NCBI GenBank assembly: GCA_009774055.1
Contig: VSNB01000085.1
Coordinates: forward strand, 1 to 11,846
From: Clostridiales bacterium
GTDB taxonomy: Bacteria; Bacillota; Clostridia; Oscillospirales; Oscillospiraceae
Direction of reading: 5' to 3'
DNA length: 11,846 nt
Part shown: positions 5,492-11,846 of the stretch, piece by piece
Layout of the letters: each line of letters starts with the position of its first letter
Numbering within the stretch: the first letter of the stretch is position 1
The notes under the pieces: generated by a model
Told to the model about the DNA's origin: nothing
The model's input: the letters and a program-made list of their open reading frames with translations, nothing else
The model's database searches: none
Translations under genes and position numbers: made by a program

Positions 5492-6898
5492 ATGAAGAAG
5501 CTTATGTCCGTCCTGCTCTGTCTGGTCATAGTTCTGTCGCTGCTGGCCGGCTGCAGCAAGACCCCGCCTGATTCCGGTAAACCGGACGGGAACACAACCG
5601 GCGCCGATGGCGCGGGAAACGATGCGCCTGATGCGTCCGGTGAGCGAAAGACGATTACCATGTGGTTCTGGGGCGCTTCCGACTATCAGCGGGAGGCCAT
5701 GGACCAGTATCTGATCGAGGGCTTCAACAGTTCCCAGGACCAGTACACGCTTTCTGTGGAGTACCGGGCCTCTGTGGACAACGACATCGCCGTGGCGCTG
5801 TCCGGCGGCGCGGGACCCGATATTGTCTACGGTTCCGGCCCGGCTTTCGTCGCCGGCTACGCCGCCGAGGGGCTGTTCCTGAACCTGGACAGCTACTCCC
5901 AGCAGTACGGCTGGAAGGACCGCCTGGTCGGCGCCTACTACGACCTGTGCTCTATTGACGGCAGCCTGTACAGCATCCCGGGCGGAATGAGCAACTACGG
6001 GATCTTTTACAACATCCGCGTCCTGGAGAAAAACAACTGGTCCGTCCCCGCCTCCTATGAGGATCTGACCTCCATTATGGACCAGGCCTCGGCAGCCGGC
6101 ATGTACAGCGGGCTTATTGGCGCAAAGGACTGGCGGTATACCAATGAGTGGCCTGTCAGCATGCTGCTGACCAGCGTCGCCGGTCCCGAGGCCGTCTACA
6201 AGTGCCTGACCGGCGAGCAGAAATGGAATTCGCCCCAGATTGTGGAGGCTGTGGAGGAGATGAAGGTCTGGTATGACAAGGGCTACATGGGCGGCGACGA
6301 CTATTGGAACCTGGATGCCAACGAGATCTTTTCCCTGCTGATGGCCGGCGAGACTCCCTTCGCCTTCGCGCCGCTCAACGGCTTCCAGTGGGCCAAGAAC
6401 GTGGCGCTCTCCGAGGAGGACCTGGCTAACGTGGGATTCGCTCTGCTGCCCAGCAAGAACAGCGCCAGTCCCGCCGTCTCCCTGGGCGCGGTCTGCTCCT
6501 TCTCCATCAACGCCAGGAGCGAACATCCCGACGGCGCGGCCGCCGTGCTGGATTACATGCTCACCGCCGATTTTGCCGCCGGCATGTCCTCTCAGTGGCC
6601 GGGCTACTGGGGCATCCCCGTCGCGGACTTCGCCGGCGTGGACGCCAGCGGCTATGAGGGCACCTCCCGGCAGTATATCGAGGCGTGCTCCAACGTGGTT
6701 GACGCGCTGAACGCCGGCAATTTCGGCTTCGGCGCCTCCACCTGCTTCCCCGCCAGCACGTACGAGGCCTGCATCGACATTGATACGGTCTGGTACGGAG
6801 AAAAGACCCCGGCAGAGTATCTGGACGCCATGGATGCCGCCTATGCATCAGATGCGGCCTCCGGCGCCATCGCTTCAATCCCCAAGCCGGCGTTCTGA
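5492..6898 (+). CDS. ABC transporter sugar-type substrate-binding lipoprotein
   Basis: 468 aa extracellular solute-binding protein of family 1 (MalE/UgpB-like), which captures the ligand outside the membrane and hands it to the permeases encoded next. The N terminus is a lipoprotein signal peptide: MKK, a hydrophobic stretch, then the lipobox LLAGC with the lipidated cysteine at residue 21. A flexible Gly/Asp/Pro-rich linker runs to about residue 51. The folded part begins KTITMWFWG and contains GGAGPDIVYGSGPAF (about 105-119) and SLYSIPGG, typical of the family. The ligand cannot be read from sequence. The nucleoside genes downstream suggest a nucleoside or glycoside (inference). The ATG is preceded by AAGGAGG (5478-5484) at 7 bases. 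It is first in the operon, behind the promoter at 5412. It ends with TGA. Confidence 0.92.
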   Translation: MKKLMSVLLCLVIVLSLLAGCSKTPPDSGKPDGNTTGADGAGNDAPDASGERKTITMWFWGASDYQREAMDQYLIEGFNSSQDQYTLSVEYRASVDNDIAVALSGGAGPDIVYGSGPAFVAGYAAEGLFLNLDSYSQQYGWKDRLVGAYYDLCSIDGSLYSIPGGMSNYGIFYNIRVLEKNNWSVPASYEDLTSIMDQASAAGMYSGLIGAKDWRYTNEWPVSMLLTSVAGPEAVYKCLTGEQKWNSPQIVEAVEEMKVWYDKGYMGGDDYWNLDANEIFSLLMAGETPFAFAPLNGFQWAKNVALSEEDLANVGFALLPSKNSASPAVSLGAVCSFSINARSEHPDGAAAVLDYMLTADFAAGMSSQWPGYWGIPVADFAGVDASGYEGTSRQYIEACSNVVDALNAGNFGFGASTCFPASTYEACIDIDTVWYGEKTPAEYLDAMDAAYASDAASGAIASIPKPAF

Positions 6899-6905
6899 TC
6901 CATCC

Positions 6906-6940
6906 CCGCGGCGCGGCGGGACTTGTTCGCCGCGCCGCGG
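6906..6940 (+). other. GC-rich intercistronic stem-loop after the binding-protein gene
   Basis: CCGCGGCGCGGCG (6906-6918) pairs perfectly with CGCCGCGCCGCGG (6928-6940), a 13-bp stem with a 9-base loop, starting 7 bases after the stop codon. There is no T-run after it. Stem-loops between binding-protein and permease genes are known in other sugar operons (malE-malF) to protect the upstream message and lower downstream expression. That role is inferred here; partial termination is also possible. Confidence 0.75.
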
Positions 6941-6963
6941 AACCACCTGCGTTTCTAAAACTG

Positions 6964-6982
6964 CCGCCGCCTGAGACGGCGG
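6964..6982 (+). other. Small stem-loop next to the permease ribosome site
   Basis: CCGCCG (6964-6969) pairs with CGGCGG (6977-6982) around a 7-base loop. It ends 4 bases before the AGGAGGT ribosome site (6987-6993) of the first permease gene. It could tune initiation, but it does not mask the site. Confidence 0.4.
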
Positions 6983-6998
6983 AGGGAGGAGGTCCCTT

Positions 6999-7877
6999 AT
7001 GATAAAGCAACTGAAGAAGCATGCCTATCTGGCGCTGCTGCTGCCATCCCTGCTGATCAGCGTCAGCATCGTGGTGATTCCCGGTATCCAGACAGTGTAT
7101 TCCTCTCTGACCGACTGGAACGGCTTCGCCGCAAAGAAGACATTTATCGGCCTGCAGAACTATGCCCGGCTGTTTCAGGACCCCTATTTCCGAATTGCCC
7201 TAAAAAACAACCTCATCTGGATGCTCCTGTTCCTGACGGTTCCCGTGGCGATGGGGATGGCGATGGCCCTGCTCCTGCTCCACCGCAGGCGCAGCCGGAA
7301 CCTCCTCCAGATGATCTTTCTCATCCCCTACGTGCTGGCCCCCGTCGTGACGGCGATGATCTTCAAGAACATCATCTACAGCCCCACCTCCGGGTTCCTC
7401 CACTTCCTCAACGAGCTCAACCAGGGCCTGTCGCTGAAAAACCCACTGACCAATAAGGACTTTGGGATTATTGCCGTCGCGGCGGTGGATATGTGGCACT
7501 TCTGGAGCTACCTGATGATCATCTACCTGGCCGCACTCCGCCAGACGCCCCAGGACCAGGTGGAGGCCGCCCAGCTGGACGGCGCCAGCTTCCCCCAGCT
7601 GTTCCGGCACGTCTACCTGCCCAACATCAAGCCCACGGCGGCCCTGATGTCCATCATGATCGTGATCTTTTCCTTCCTGGCGTTCGATTATGTCAATCTG
7701 TTGACCCAGGGCGGGCCGGCGCACTACACGGAGGTGCTGGCGACCCTGGCCTATACCAAGGCGTTTTCCGAGCGCAGGATCGGCATGGCCTCCGCCATAT
7801 CCGTAGTGATGAGCGCCTTCGGCCTCATCGCGTCCATCCTTTACACCCGGCTGACCATACGAGAGGAGCGTGACTGA
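6999..7877 (+). CDS. ABC transporter permease, MalF/UgpA-like
   Basis: 292 aa inner-membrane permease of the carbohydrate importer CUT1 group, one half of the translocation channel. About six hydrophobic segments are visible (near residues 11-31, 70-95, 105-125, 155-180, 205-235 and 255-285). The cytoplasmic EAA loop that docks the ATPase reads EAAQLDGASFPQLFRHVYLPNIKP in outline, starting near residue 189. The N terminus (AYLALLLPSLLI, then SLTDWNGF and FIGLQNYARLF) is typical of the first permease of such pairs. The ATG has AGGAGGT (6987-6993) 5 bases upstream. The next gene starts 3 bases after its TGA stop, so the two permeases are co-translated partners. Confidence 0.93.
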   Translation: MIKQLKKHAYLALLLPSLLISVSIVVIPGIQTVYSSLTDWNGFAAKKTFIGLQNYARLFQDPYFRIALKNNLIWMLLFLTVPVAMGMAMALLLLHRRRSRNLLQMIFLIPYVLAPVVTAMIFKNIIYSPTSGFLHFLNELNQGLSLKNPLTNKDFGIIAVAAVDMWHFWSYLMIIYLAALRQTPQDQVEAAQLDGASFPQLFRHVYLPNIKPTAALMSIMIVIFSFLAFDYVNLLTQGGPAHYTEVLATLAYTKAFSERRIGMASAISVVMSAFGLIASILYTRLTIREERD

Positions 7878-7880
7878 CCG

Positions 7881-8711
7881 ATGAAGCAATCAAAATGGAG
7901 CCAGATCCTCCAGTGGACCTTGATTGTCATCATGGTGATCGTGTCGCTCTTCCCCCTCTACCTGGTGCTGATCAACGCGTTCAAGTCCCATGCGGACATC
8001 GTGGCCAACCCGCTGTCCTTTCCGCTGGAGCTCTACTGGCAGAACTTTACGAAGGCTTGGAAAAACGGGCATTTCGGCCAGGGATTCCTCAACAGCCTGC
8101 GCCTGGCGGCCATCACCGCCCTCATTGTCCTGACGGCCTCCTCCCTGGCGGGCTACGTGCTGGGGATGAAGAAATTCCGGGGGCAGAAGCTGGTCCATGT
8201 CTATTTCCTGATGGCGATGACCGTGCCGGTCCAGCTGTTCCTGTTCCCGCTGTACGGCGCGCTGGCCAAGCTGGGGCTGATCGGCAGCGTCTACGCGGTC
8301 TGCTTTATCATCGCCGCCGTCAATATGCCCCTGGCGGTCATGCTGATGCGGACCTTCTTTATGAAGGTCCCCGTCCAGATCGAGGAGGCGGCGCGGCTGG
8401 ACGGCGCGTCCACCTTTCAGCTGCTAACCCGCATCGTCATTCCCATGGTGCGGCCCGGCATGATTACGGTGGCGGTGCTGATTATCCTGAATGCGTGGAA
8501 CGAGTATCTGATCTCCTCCACCTTCCTCCAGGGCGAGGAGAACTTCACCGTCACCCTGGGCTATCTGACCCTCAACGGCGCCTCGGTAACCTTCGACCAG
8601 GGCATGAAGATGGCGGGCGCGCTGATGATTATCGTACCCATCCTGATTTTTTTCCTGTCTTTGCAGAGATATTTTGTGGATGGACTTGCCAACGGCTCTT
8701 TAAAAGAATAA
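7881..8711 (+). CDS. ABC transporter permease, MalG/UgpE-like
   Basis: 276 aa inner-membrane permease, partner of the preceding one, in the second-permease subfamily (MalG/LacG/UgpE). The N terminus has a single hydrophobic span followed by LFPLYLVLINAFKSHADI, a hallmark of the group. The EAA loop (EEAARLDGASTFQLLTRIVIP) begins near residue 168. The C terminus, QRYFVDGLANGSLKE, matches the usual ending 'QRyfv.Gl..GavK'. The purine-rich GAGAGGAG (7861-7868) is 12 bases from the ATG, a little long, so coupling to the upstream gene probably helps. No ATP-binding subunit follows. In Gram-positives such importers often borrow a shared MsmX-type ATPase (established for Bacillus; inferred here). It ends with TAA. 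Confidence 0.93.
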   Translation: MKQSKWSQILQWTLIVIMVIVSLFPLYLVLINAFKSHADIVANPLSFPLELYWQNFTKAWKNGHFGQGFLNSLRLAAITALIVLTASSLAGYVLGMKKFRGQKLVHVYFLMAMTVPVQLFLFPLYGALAKLGLIGSVYAVCFIIAAVNMPLAVMLMRTFFMKVPVQIEEAARLDGASTFQLLTRIVIPMVRPGMITVAVLIILNAWNEYLISSTFLQGEENFTVTLGYLTLNGASVTFDQGMKMAGALMIIVPILIFFLSLQRYFVDGLANGSLKE

Positions 8712-8727
8712 AATGAGAGGTACGAAT

Positions 8728-9876
8728 ATGATGGATATGAGTCCTTTTCATAACCCCATGCGGGAGAACGTCTATGATGTCCCCAACCTGGTCCGGAGCC
8801 AATGCGCGCAGATCGAGCGGGACGGCCGGATGGCGCTGACCGTGCCCGAGATCTACCGGCTGCGGCGGATCATCGTCACGGGCTGCGGCGACTCCTACGC
8901 GGCGGGGCTGTCCATGAAGCCCGCTATGGAAACGCTCACCGGCCTTCCGGTGGAGGTCCTGCCCGCCATGCACCTGTCCCGGTATGCCTGTCCGGACGCT
9001 TTCGGTCCGCCGGAGAGCACCCTGGTGATGGCCGTCAGCAATTCCGGCGCGGTTACCCGGGTGGCCGAGGCGGTCCAGCGTGCCTCCCGCTATGGCTGTC
9101 TCACCCTGGCAGTCACAGCCAGGCCGGAGTCCGCCCTGGCCCAGGCCGCCCGCAGGCGGATCCCCCTGGACATCCCCCCCTTCGCCGCAGGCAGCGGCAA
9201 CGGCGTGCGCAGCTACCGTGTCTCCATGCTTGCGCTGCTGCTGACGGCCATCCGTATCGGAGAGGTAAAATGCCGGTACATGATGACGGACTCTGAGGCG
9301 TACCGCACCGCCGTATGCCGCTATGCCTCCGATTTCGAGGAGGCTCTGCCCGCCCTGGACCGGCAGATGCTCCGCCTGGCCCAGGCCAGCGTGGACAAGG
9401 AGCTCTTCGACTTCCTGGGCTCCGGCGGCAGTCTGGGCAGCGCATGGTTCAGCCACGCCAAGATTATCGAGGTCACCGGCGACTACGCCTCCTACAACGA
9501 CACGGAGTCCTGGATGCACCTCAACTGCTTCCTCCGGGAGCTGCCGAAAAAACTGACGATGGTCTACGCCGGCGCGAACAGCCCCGACCGCAGCCGGGCA
9601 GAGGAAACCATCGGGGCCATCGGACAGATGCGGGGAACTCTCTGCGTCGTCACCGACAGCGAGGCATTCCCTCTGCCGGAGAAGGCGGAGCGGATCCTGA
9701 TCCCCCCCTGCGCCTACGACTGGCTGAGCCCCCTGCTGAATGATCTGCCCCTGTCCCTGCTGGCGGGCTATCTCTGCGAACTCAAGGGGGAGTCCTACGG
9801 TCGGGGCGGCCGGGAGGACTGGCGGCCCATCGCCGGCACGGACCTGCTGACCAAGAGCAAATTCGCGGTGATATGA
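8728..9876 (+). CDS. Two-SIS-domain protein, phosphosugar isomerase/deglycase-like
   Basis: 382 aa cytosolic protein with two sugar-isomerase (SIS) domains, related to the isomerase half of GlmS and to AgaS/FrlB-type enzymes that interconvert or deaminate phosphosugars. The N terminus NPMRENVYDVPNLVR resembles the GlmS-like entry helix. SIS 1 starts at VTGCGDSYAA (about residues 50-59) and has the phosphate-loop MAVSNSGAVTR (about 100-110). SIS 2 starts at LGSGGSLGSAW (about 229), with ASYNDTESWMHLN in the place of the catalytic Glu/His segment. There is no glutaminase domain. Start: an ATG at 8713 is in frame but lacks a ribosome site, while the ATG at 8728 has GAGAGGT (8715-8721) 6 bases before it, so 8728 is chosen. 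In this operon it could isomerise the sugar phosphate released from a nucleoside (inference). It ends with TGA. Confidence 0.85.
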   Translation: MMDMSPFHNPMRENVYDVPNLVRSQCAQIERDGRMALTVPEIYRLRRIIVTGCGDSYAAGLSMKPAMETLTGLPVEVLPAMHLSRYACPDAFGPPESTLVMAVSNSGAVTRVAEAVQRASRYGCLTLAVTARPESALAQAARRRIPLDIPPFAAGSGNGVRSYRVSMLALLLTAIRIGEVKCRYMMTDSEAYRTAVCRYASDFEEALPALDRQMLRLAQASVDKELFDFLGSGGSLGSAWFSHAKIIEVTGDYASYNDTESWMHLNCFLRELPKKLTMVYAGANSPDRSRAEETIGAIGQMRGTLCVVTDSEAFPLPEKAERILIPPCAYDWLSPLLNDLPLSLLAGYLCELKGESYGRGGREDWRPIAGTDLLTKSKFAVI

Positions 9877-9886
9877 GGAGGGGACT

Positions 9887-10297
9887 GTGACGCTGCAGGA
9901 ATTGACATTTGAAACGAAGAAAAACGACGTGCTGTCTCTGACAGACCAGATCCAGCGCGTCGTGACGGAGAGCGGCGTGACGGAGGGCATCTGCGTCGTG
10001 CACAGCCCCCACACCACCGCCGGCATCACCATTACTTCCAAATGGGACGAGACGGATTTCGCGGACATCAAGTCGGAGATGCGCCGCCTCGTGCCCACCC
10101 GGGTGGATTTCCACCACCAGTTCGACACCCCGGAGGATGCCGCCGGACACATCAAGTCGGTACTGGCGGGGTGCAATATGACCCTGATCGTGCGGGAGGG
10201 GCGTCTGCTGCTGGGCAGCTCCCAGGGCGTATTCTTCCTGGAGTTTGACGGCCCCCGCAGCCGGAGGTGCCAGGTCATGGTGATGGCCGCGCAATGA
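9887..10297 (+). CDS. UPF0047 / YjbQ family protein
   Basis: 136 aa, normal length for the YjbQ/UPF0047 family of small trimeric proteins with a His-rich pocket. E. coli YjbQ has been reported to have weak thiamin phosphate synthase activity, but the physiological role is unsettled. Seen motifs: HSPHTTAGITI (residues 39-49), FHHQFDTPEDAAGHIKSVLAG (His76, His77 and His88 near the pocket), then LLLGSSQGVFFLEFDGPRSRR at the end, a family signature. The start is GTG (9887-9889) with AGGAGG (9876-9881) 5 bases away, overlapping the stop of the SIS gene, which implies coupling. No thiamin gene is near, so its place in a transport/nucleoside operon suggests a sugar- or nucleoside-related job (inference). 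It ends with TGA. Confidence 0.9.
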   Translation: MTLQELTFETKKNDVLSLTDQIQRVVTESGVTEGICVVHSPHTTAGITITSKWDETDFADIKSEMRRLVPTRVDFHHQFDTPEDAAGHIKSVLAGCNMTLIVREGRLLLGSSQGVFFLEFDGPRSRRCQVMVMAAQ

Positions 10298-10316
10298 ATC
10301 GGAAGGAGAACAATCT

Positions 10317-11315
10317 GTGAATCAGAGGAAAAAAATAATTTTGAACTGCGACCCGGGTACGGACGACTCCCTGTGCATTATCATGGGGCTGATGCACCCG
10401 GAAATCGAGCTGCTGGCCGTCACGGCGGAGAGCGGCAACCTGACCAGCGACAAGACCAGCCGGAACGCCCTGCAGATCATGGAGCTCATGGGCCGCAGCG
10501 ACGTGCCCGTCGCCCGGGGAATGCTCCACCCGCTGGTGCGCCCCCATCCCTCGGACCCTTATTCCCACGGTGAGGACGGTCTGGGAAACCACTTCTTCCC
10601 GGAACCTTCACTGCGGATTGCCGACAAGCACGCCGCCCTGGTCATCATCGACGAGGTGATGAAGTATCCCGGCGAGGTTACTATCGTCTGCACCGCGCCC
10701 CTGACCAACGTGGCCCTGGCGTTTATGCTCAAGCCCGAGATCATCCCTATGGTGAAGGAGATTTACCACCTCGGCGGCGCATACGGCGTCACGGACTACG
10801 CCTTCTCCAACGCCACCGGGGACAACCCCATGAGCGAGTGGAATATCTATGTCGACCCGGAGGCCGCCGAAATCGTGTACGGCAGCGGCGCGATGCTGAC
10901 CACCATCGGCCTTGACGTGGCGTTCAACCCCGAGTGGGTGAGCATCCTGCCGGAGACGCTGGAAAAGCTGCGGCGGACGGACTCCGTCTCCGCCCGGTAC
11001 GCGCTGGAAATCATCGACTATATCGATCAGAACAATTCCCTGCCGGATCTGTTCAACAACGGGCCCATCGACACCGTGGCCATGTGCAGCGTGATCTGCC
11101 CGGAGATCATCGAGACAAGGGAGATCTCTGTGGCGATAGATACCAGCGACAATCAGCTGACCCGGGGCATGACGATCTGGGATCACCGGAACCATTTCCA
11201 GTGGGAGCATCTCAATCGCATCCGCACCGCCTGCGCCATCGACAGCGCCAGATATAACCGCGTGTTTTTTGAGGCCGTTACCGGCCTGCCTTATGACGAG
11301 GTGCGGCATGGGTAA
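10317..11315 (+). CDS. Inosine-uridine-preferring nucleoside hydrolase family protein
   Basis: 332 aa, close to the 310-330 aa usual for cytosolic Ca2+-dependent nucleoside hydrolases, which split ribonucleosides into base and free ribose. The calcium/ribose motif CDPGTDD (Asp12, Asp16, Asp17) is intact, although the preceding residue of the common DxDPGxDD motif is Asn10. Also seen: ESGNLTSDKTSRNAL, SHGEDGLGN, APLTNVALA, HLGGAYG and EWNIYVDPEAAEIV. Near the C terminus NNGPIDTVAM keeps the metal Asp but has Ile where the classical protozoal enzymes have the catalytic His of HDP, so the leaving-group specificity may differ. The start is GTG (10317-10319) with AAGGAG (10303-10308) 8 bases upstream. 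Its stop overlaps the start of the phosphorylase gene by 8 bases. Both cleave N-glycosidic bonds, by water and by phosphate respectively. Confidence 0.9.
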   Translation: MNQRKKIILNCDPGTDDSLCIIMGLMHPEIELLAVTAESGNLTSDKTSRNALQIMELMGRSDVPVARGMLHPLVRPHPSDPYSHGEDGLGNHFFPEPSLRIADKHAALVIIDEVMKYPGEVTIVCTAPLTNVALAFMLKPEIIPMVKEIYHLGGAYGVTDYAFSNATGDNPMSEWNIYVDPEAAEIVYGSGAMLTTIGLDVAFNPEWVSILPETLEKLRRTDSVSARYALEIIDYIDQNNSLPDLFNNGPIDTVAMCSVICPEIIETREISVAIDTSDNQLTRGMTIWDHRNHFQWEHLNRIRTACAIDSARYNRVFFEAVTGLPYDEVRHG

Positions 11316-11846
11316 CACACCCACCATCCACAACGCGGCCCTCCTGGGGCAGATCGCCCCGGCGGTGGTGATGCCGGGGGACCCGCTGCGGGCGGCTTAC
11401 CTTGCGGAAAATTACCTCCGCGACCCAACGCTCCACAGCAATCTCCGGGGCATCCCCGTGTACACCGGGACCTATCGCGGCGCACCGGTTTCCGTCATGG
11501 CCAGCGGCATGGGCGCGGGGTCCATGGGCATCTACTCCCACGAGCTCTTCTGGGACTACCGGGTGGAGCGGATCGTCCGGGCGGGCACCGCCGGCGGTCT
11601 GAGCCCCGCCCTCTCCCTCCGGGACGTTGTGCTGGGCGTCTCCTGCAGCACGGATTCCGGCTTTGCCGCACAGTTTGAGCTGCCCGGCGTGTTCGCCCCC
11701 TGCTGCAGCTTCTCCCTGGCCTCCGCCGCGGACCGGATCGGGCGGGAAAAGGGCCTGTCCATCCGGGGCGGGATGCTGTTTTCCGGCGCGGCCTTCCACT
11801 ACACGGACAGCTAGCTGCGCCGGTGGGCGGAGGCCGGGGCCCTGGC
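11308..11846 (+). pseudogene. deoD: Purine nucleoside phosphorylase, DeoD type, interrupted by in-frame TAG and cut by window end
   Basis: Begins MGNTPTIHNAALLGQIAPAV in the hexameric PNP/uridine phosphorylase family, which reversibly splits nucleosides with phosphate into base plus pentose 1-phosphate. Family motifs: VMPGDPLRA, VYTGTYRGAPVSVM, SGMGAGSMGIYSHEL, VRAGTAGGL, LRDVVLG and STDSGFAAQF. A TAG at 11812-11814 ends the frame after 168 codons. The same frame continues LRRWAEAGALA to the window end, matching the family segment just before the VEMEA motif, so the stop is internal and a CAG, GAG or AAG codon is expected. A 168-aa product would lack the C-terminal third, including the catalytic Asp region. 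It may be a pseudogene, a base error, or a read-through codon. The ATG overlaps the hydrolase stop (ATGGGTAA), with GAGGTG (11298-11303) 4 bases upstream. Confidence 0.8.

Noticed and set aside
5468..6526. 352-codon minus-strand open frame opposite the binding-protein gene
   Set aside because: It is a shadow of the lipoprotein gene, rich in Gly, Val and His, with no motif, and it runs back into the operon's leader.
8713..8727. Upstream ATG for the SIS gene
   Set aside because: No Shine-Dalgarno precedes it, and GAGAGGT, which it would encode as protein, is the ribosome site for the ATG at 8728.
8629..10278. 549-codon minus-strand open frame
   Set aside because: It lies opposite the SIS and UPF0047 genes, has low-complexity composition and no recognisable domain.
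11812..11814. Pyrrolysine or general code change as the explanation of the amber codon
   Set aside because: One TAG in one gene is not enough. A base error or nonsense mutation is the simpler reading unless genome-wide TAG use says otherwise.
1..11846. CRISPR arrays, tRNA or rRNA genes, insertion sequences, phage or defence genes
   Set aside because: No regularly spaced repeats, cloverleaf candidates, transposase or integrase motifs, or nuclease/toxin families were seen.

Overview
The window looks like chromosomal DNA of a GC-rich Firmicute, most likely a gut clostridium of the Oscillospiraceae type. This is inferred from strong AAGGAGG/GGAGG ribosome sites, classical TTGACA/TATAAT promoters in AT-rich gaps, GC-rich genes, a short Gram-positive lipoprotein signal on the binding protein, and the gene families present. 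No rRNA, tRNA, CRISPR array, insertion sequence or phage gene was seen.

Left half, minus strand (5203 down to 91), four genes. An amidohydrolase of the methylthioadenosine/S-adenosylhomocysteine/guanine-deaminase superfamily (3917-5203) has its own promoter and ends at a strong hairpin (3845-3882). Immediately after it, a textbook promoter (3787-3815) drives an archaeal-type cofactor-independent phosphoglycerate mutase-like gene (apgM family, 2520-3755). Its only start codon well placed for translation from that promoter reads ACG instead of ATG. A 309-bp gap packed with inverted repeats (2211-2519) follows. Then comes a DUF1015 gene (927-2210) translationally coupled by a TAATG junction to a PHP-family histidinol-phosphatase-like gene (91-927).

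Right half, plus strand (5492 to the window end), seven genes in one apparent operon. They encode a sugar-type ABC binding lipoprotein, two inner-membrane permeases, a two-SIS-domain phosphosugar isomerase/deglycase-like protein, a UPF0047/YjbQ protein, an inosine-uridine-type nucleoside hydrolase and a DeoD-type purine nucleoside phosphorylase. The phosphorylase frame is interrupted by an in-frame TAG after 168 codons, although recognisable homology continues beyond it. No ABC ATPase is visible. It may lie downstream or be a shared MsmX-like subunit elsewhere.

The two halves meet at a 288-bp divergent control region (5204-5491). It holds a 17-bp-spaced promoter on each strand, a perfect 16-bp palindrome between them, and an inverted repeat over the predicted transcription start of the transport operon. 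A plausible reading is import and breakdown of a nucleoside or nucleoside-like glycoside: uptake (SBP and permeases), possibly deamination of the base (amidohydrolase), N-glycosidic cleavage (hydrolase and phosphorylase), then isomerisation of the released sugar phosphate (SIS protein). UPF0047 has an unknown part. The component families are recognisable. The combination, and the SIS isomerase in the place where a sugar-phosphate mutase or isomerase would be expected, is the part that may be undescribed.
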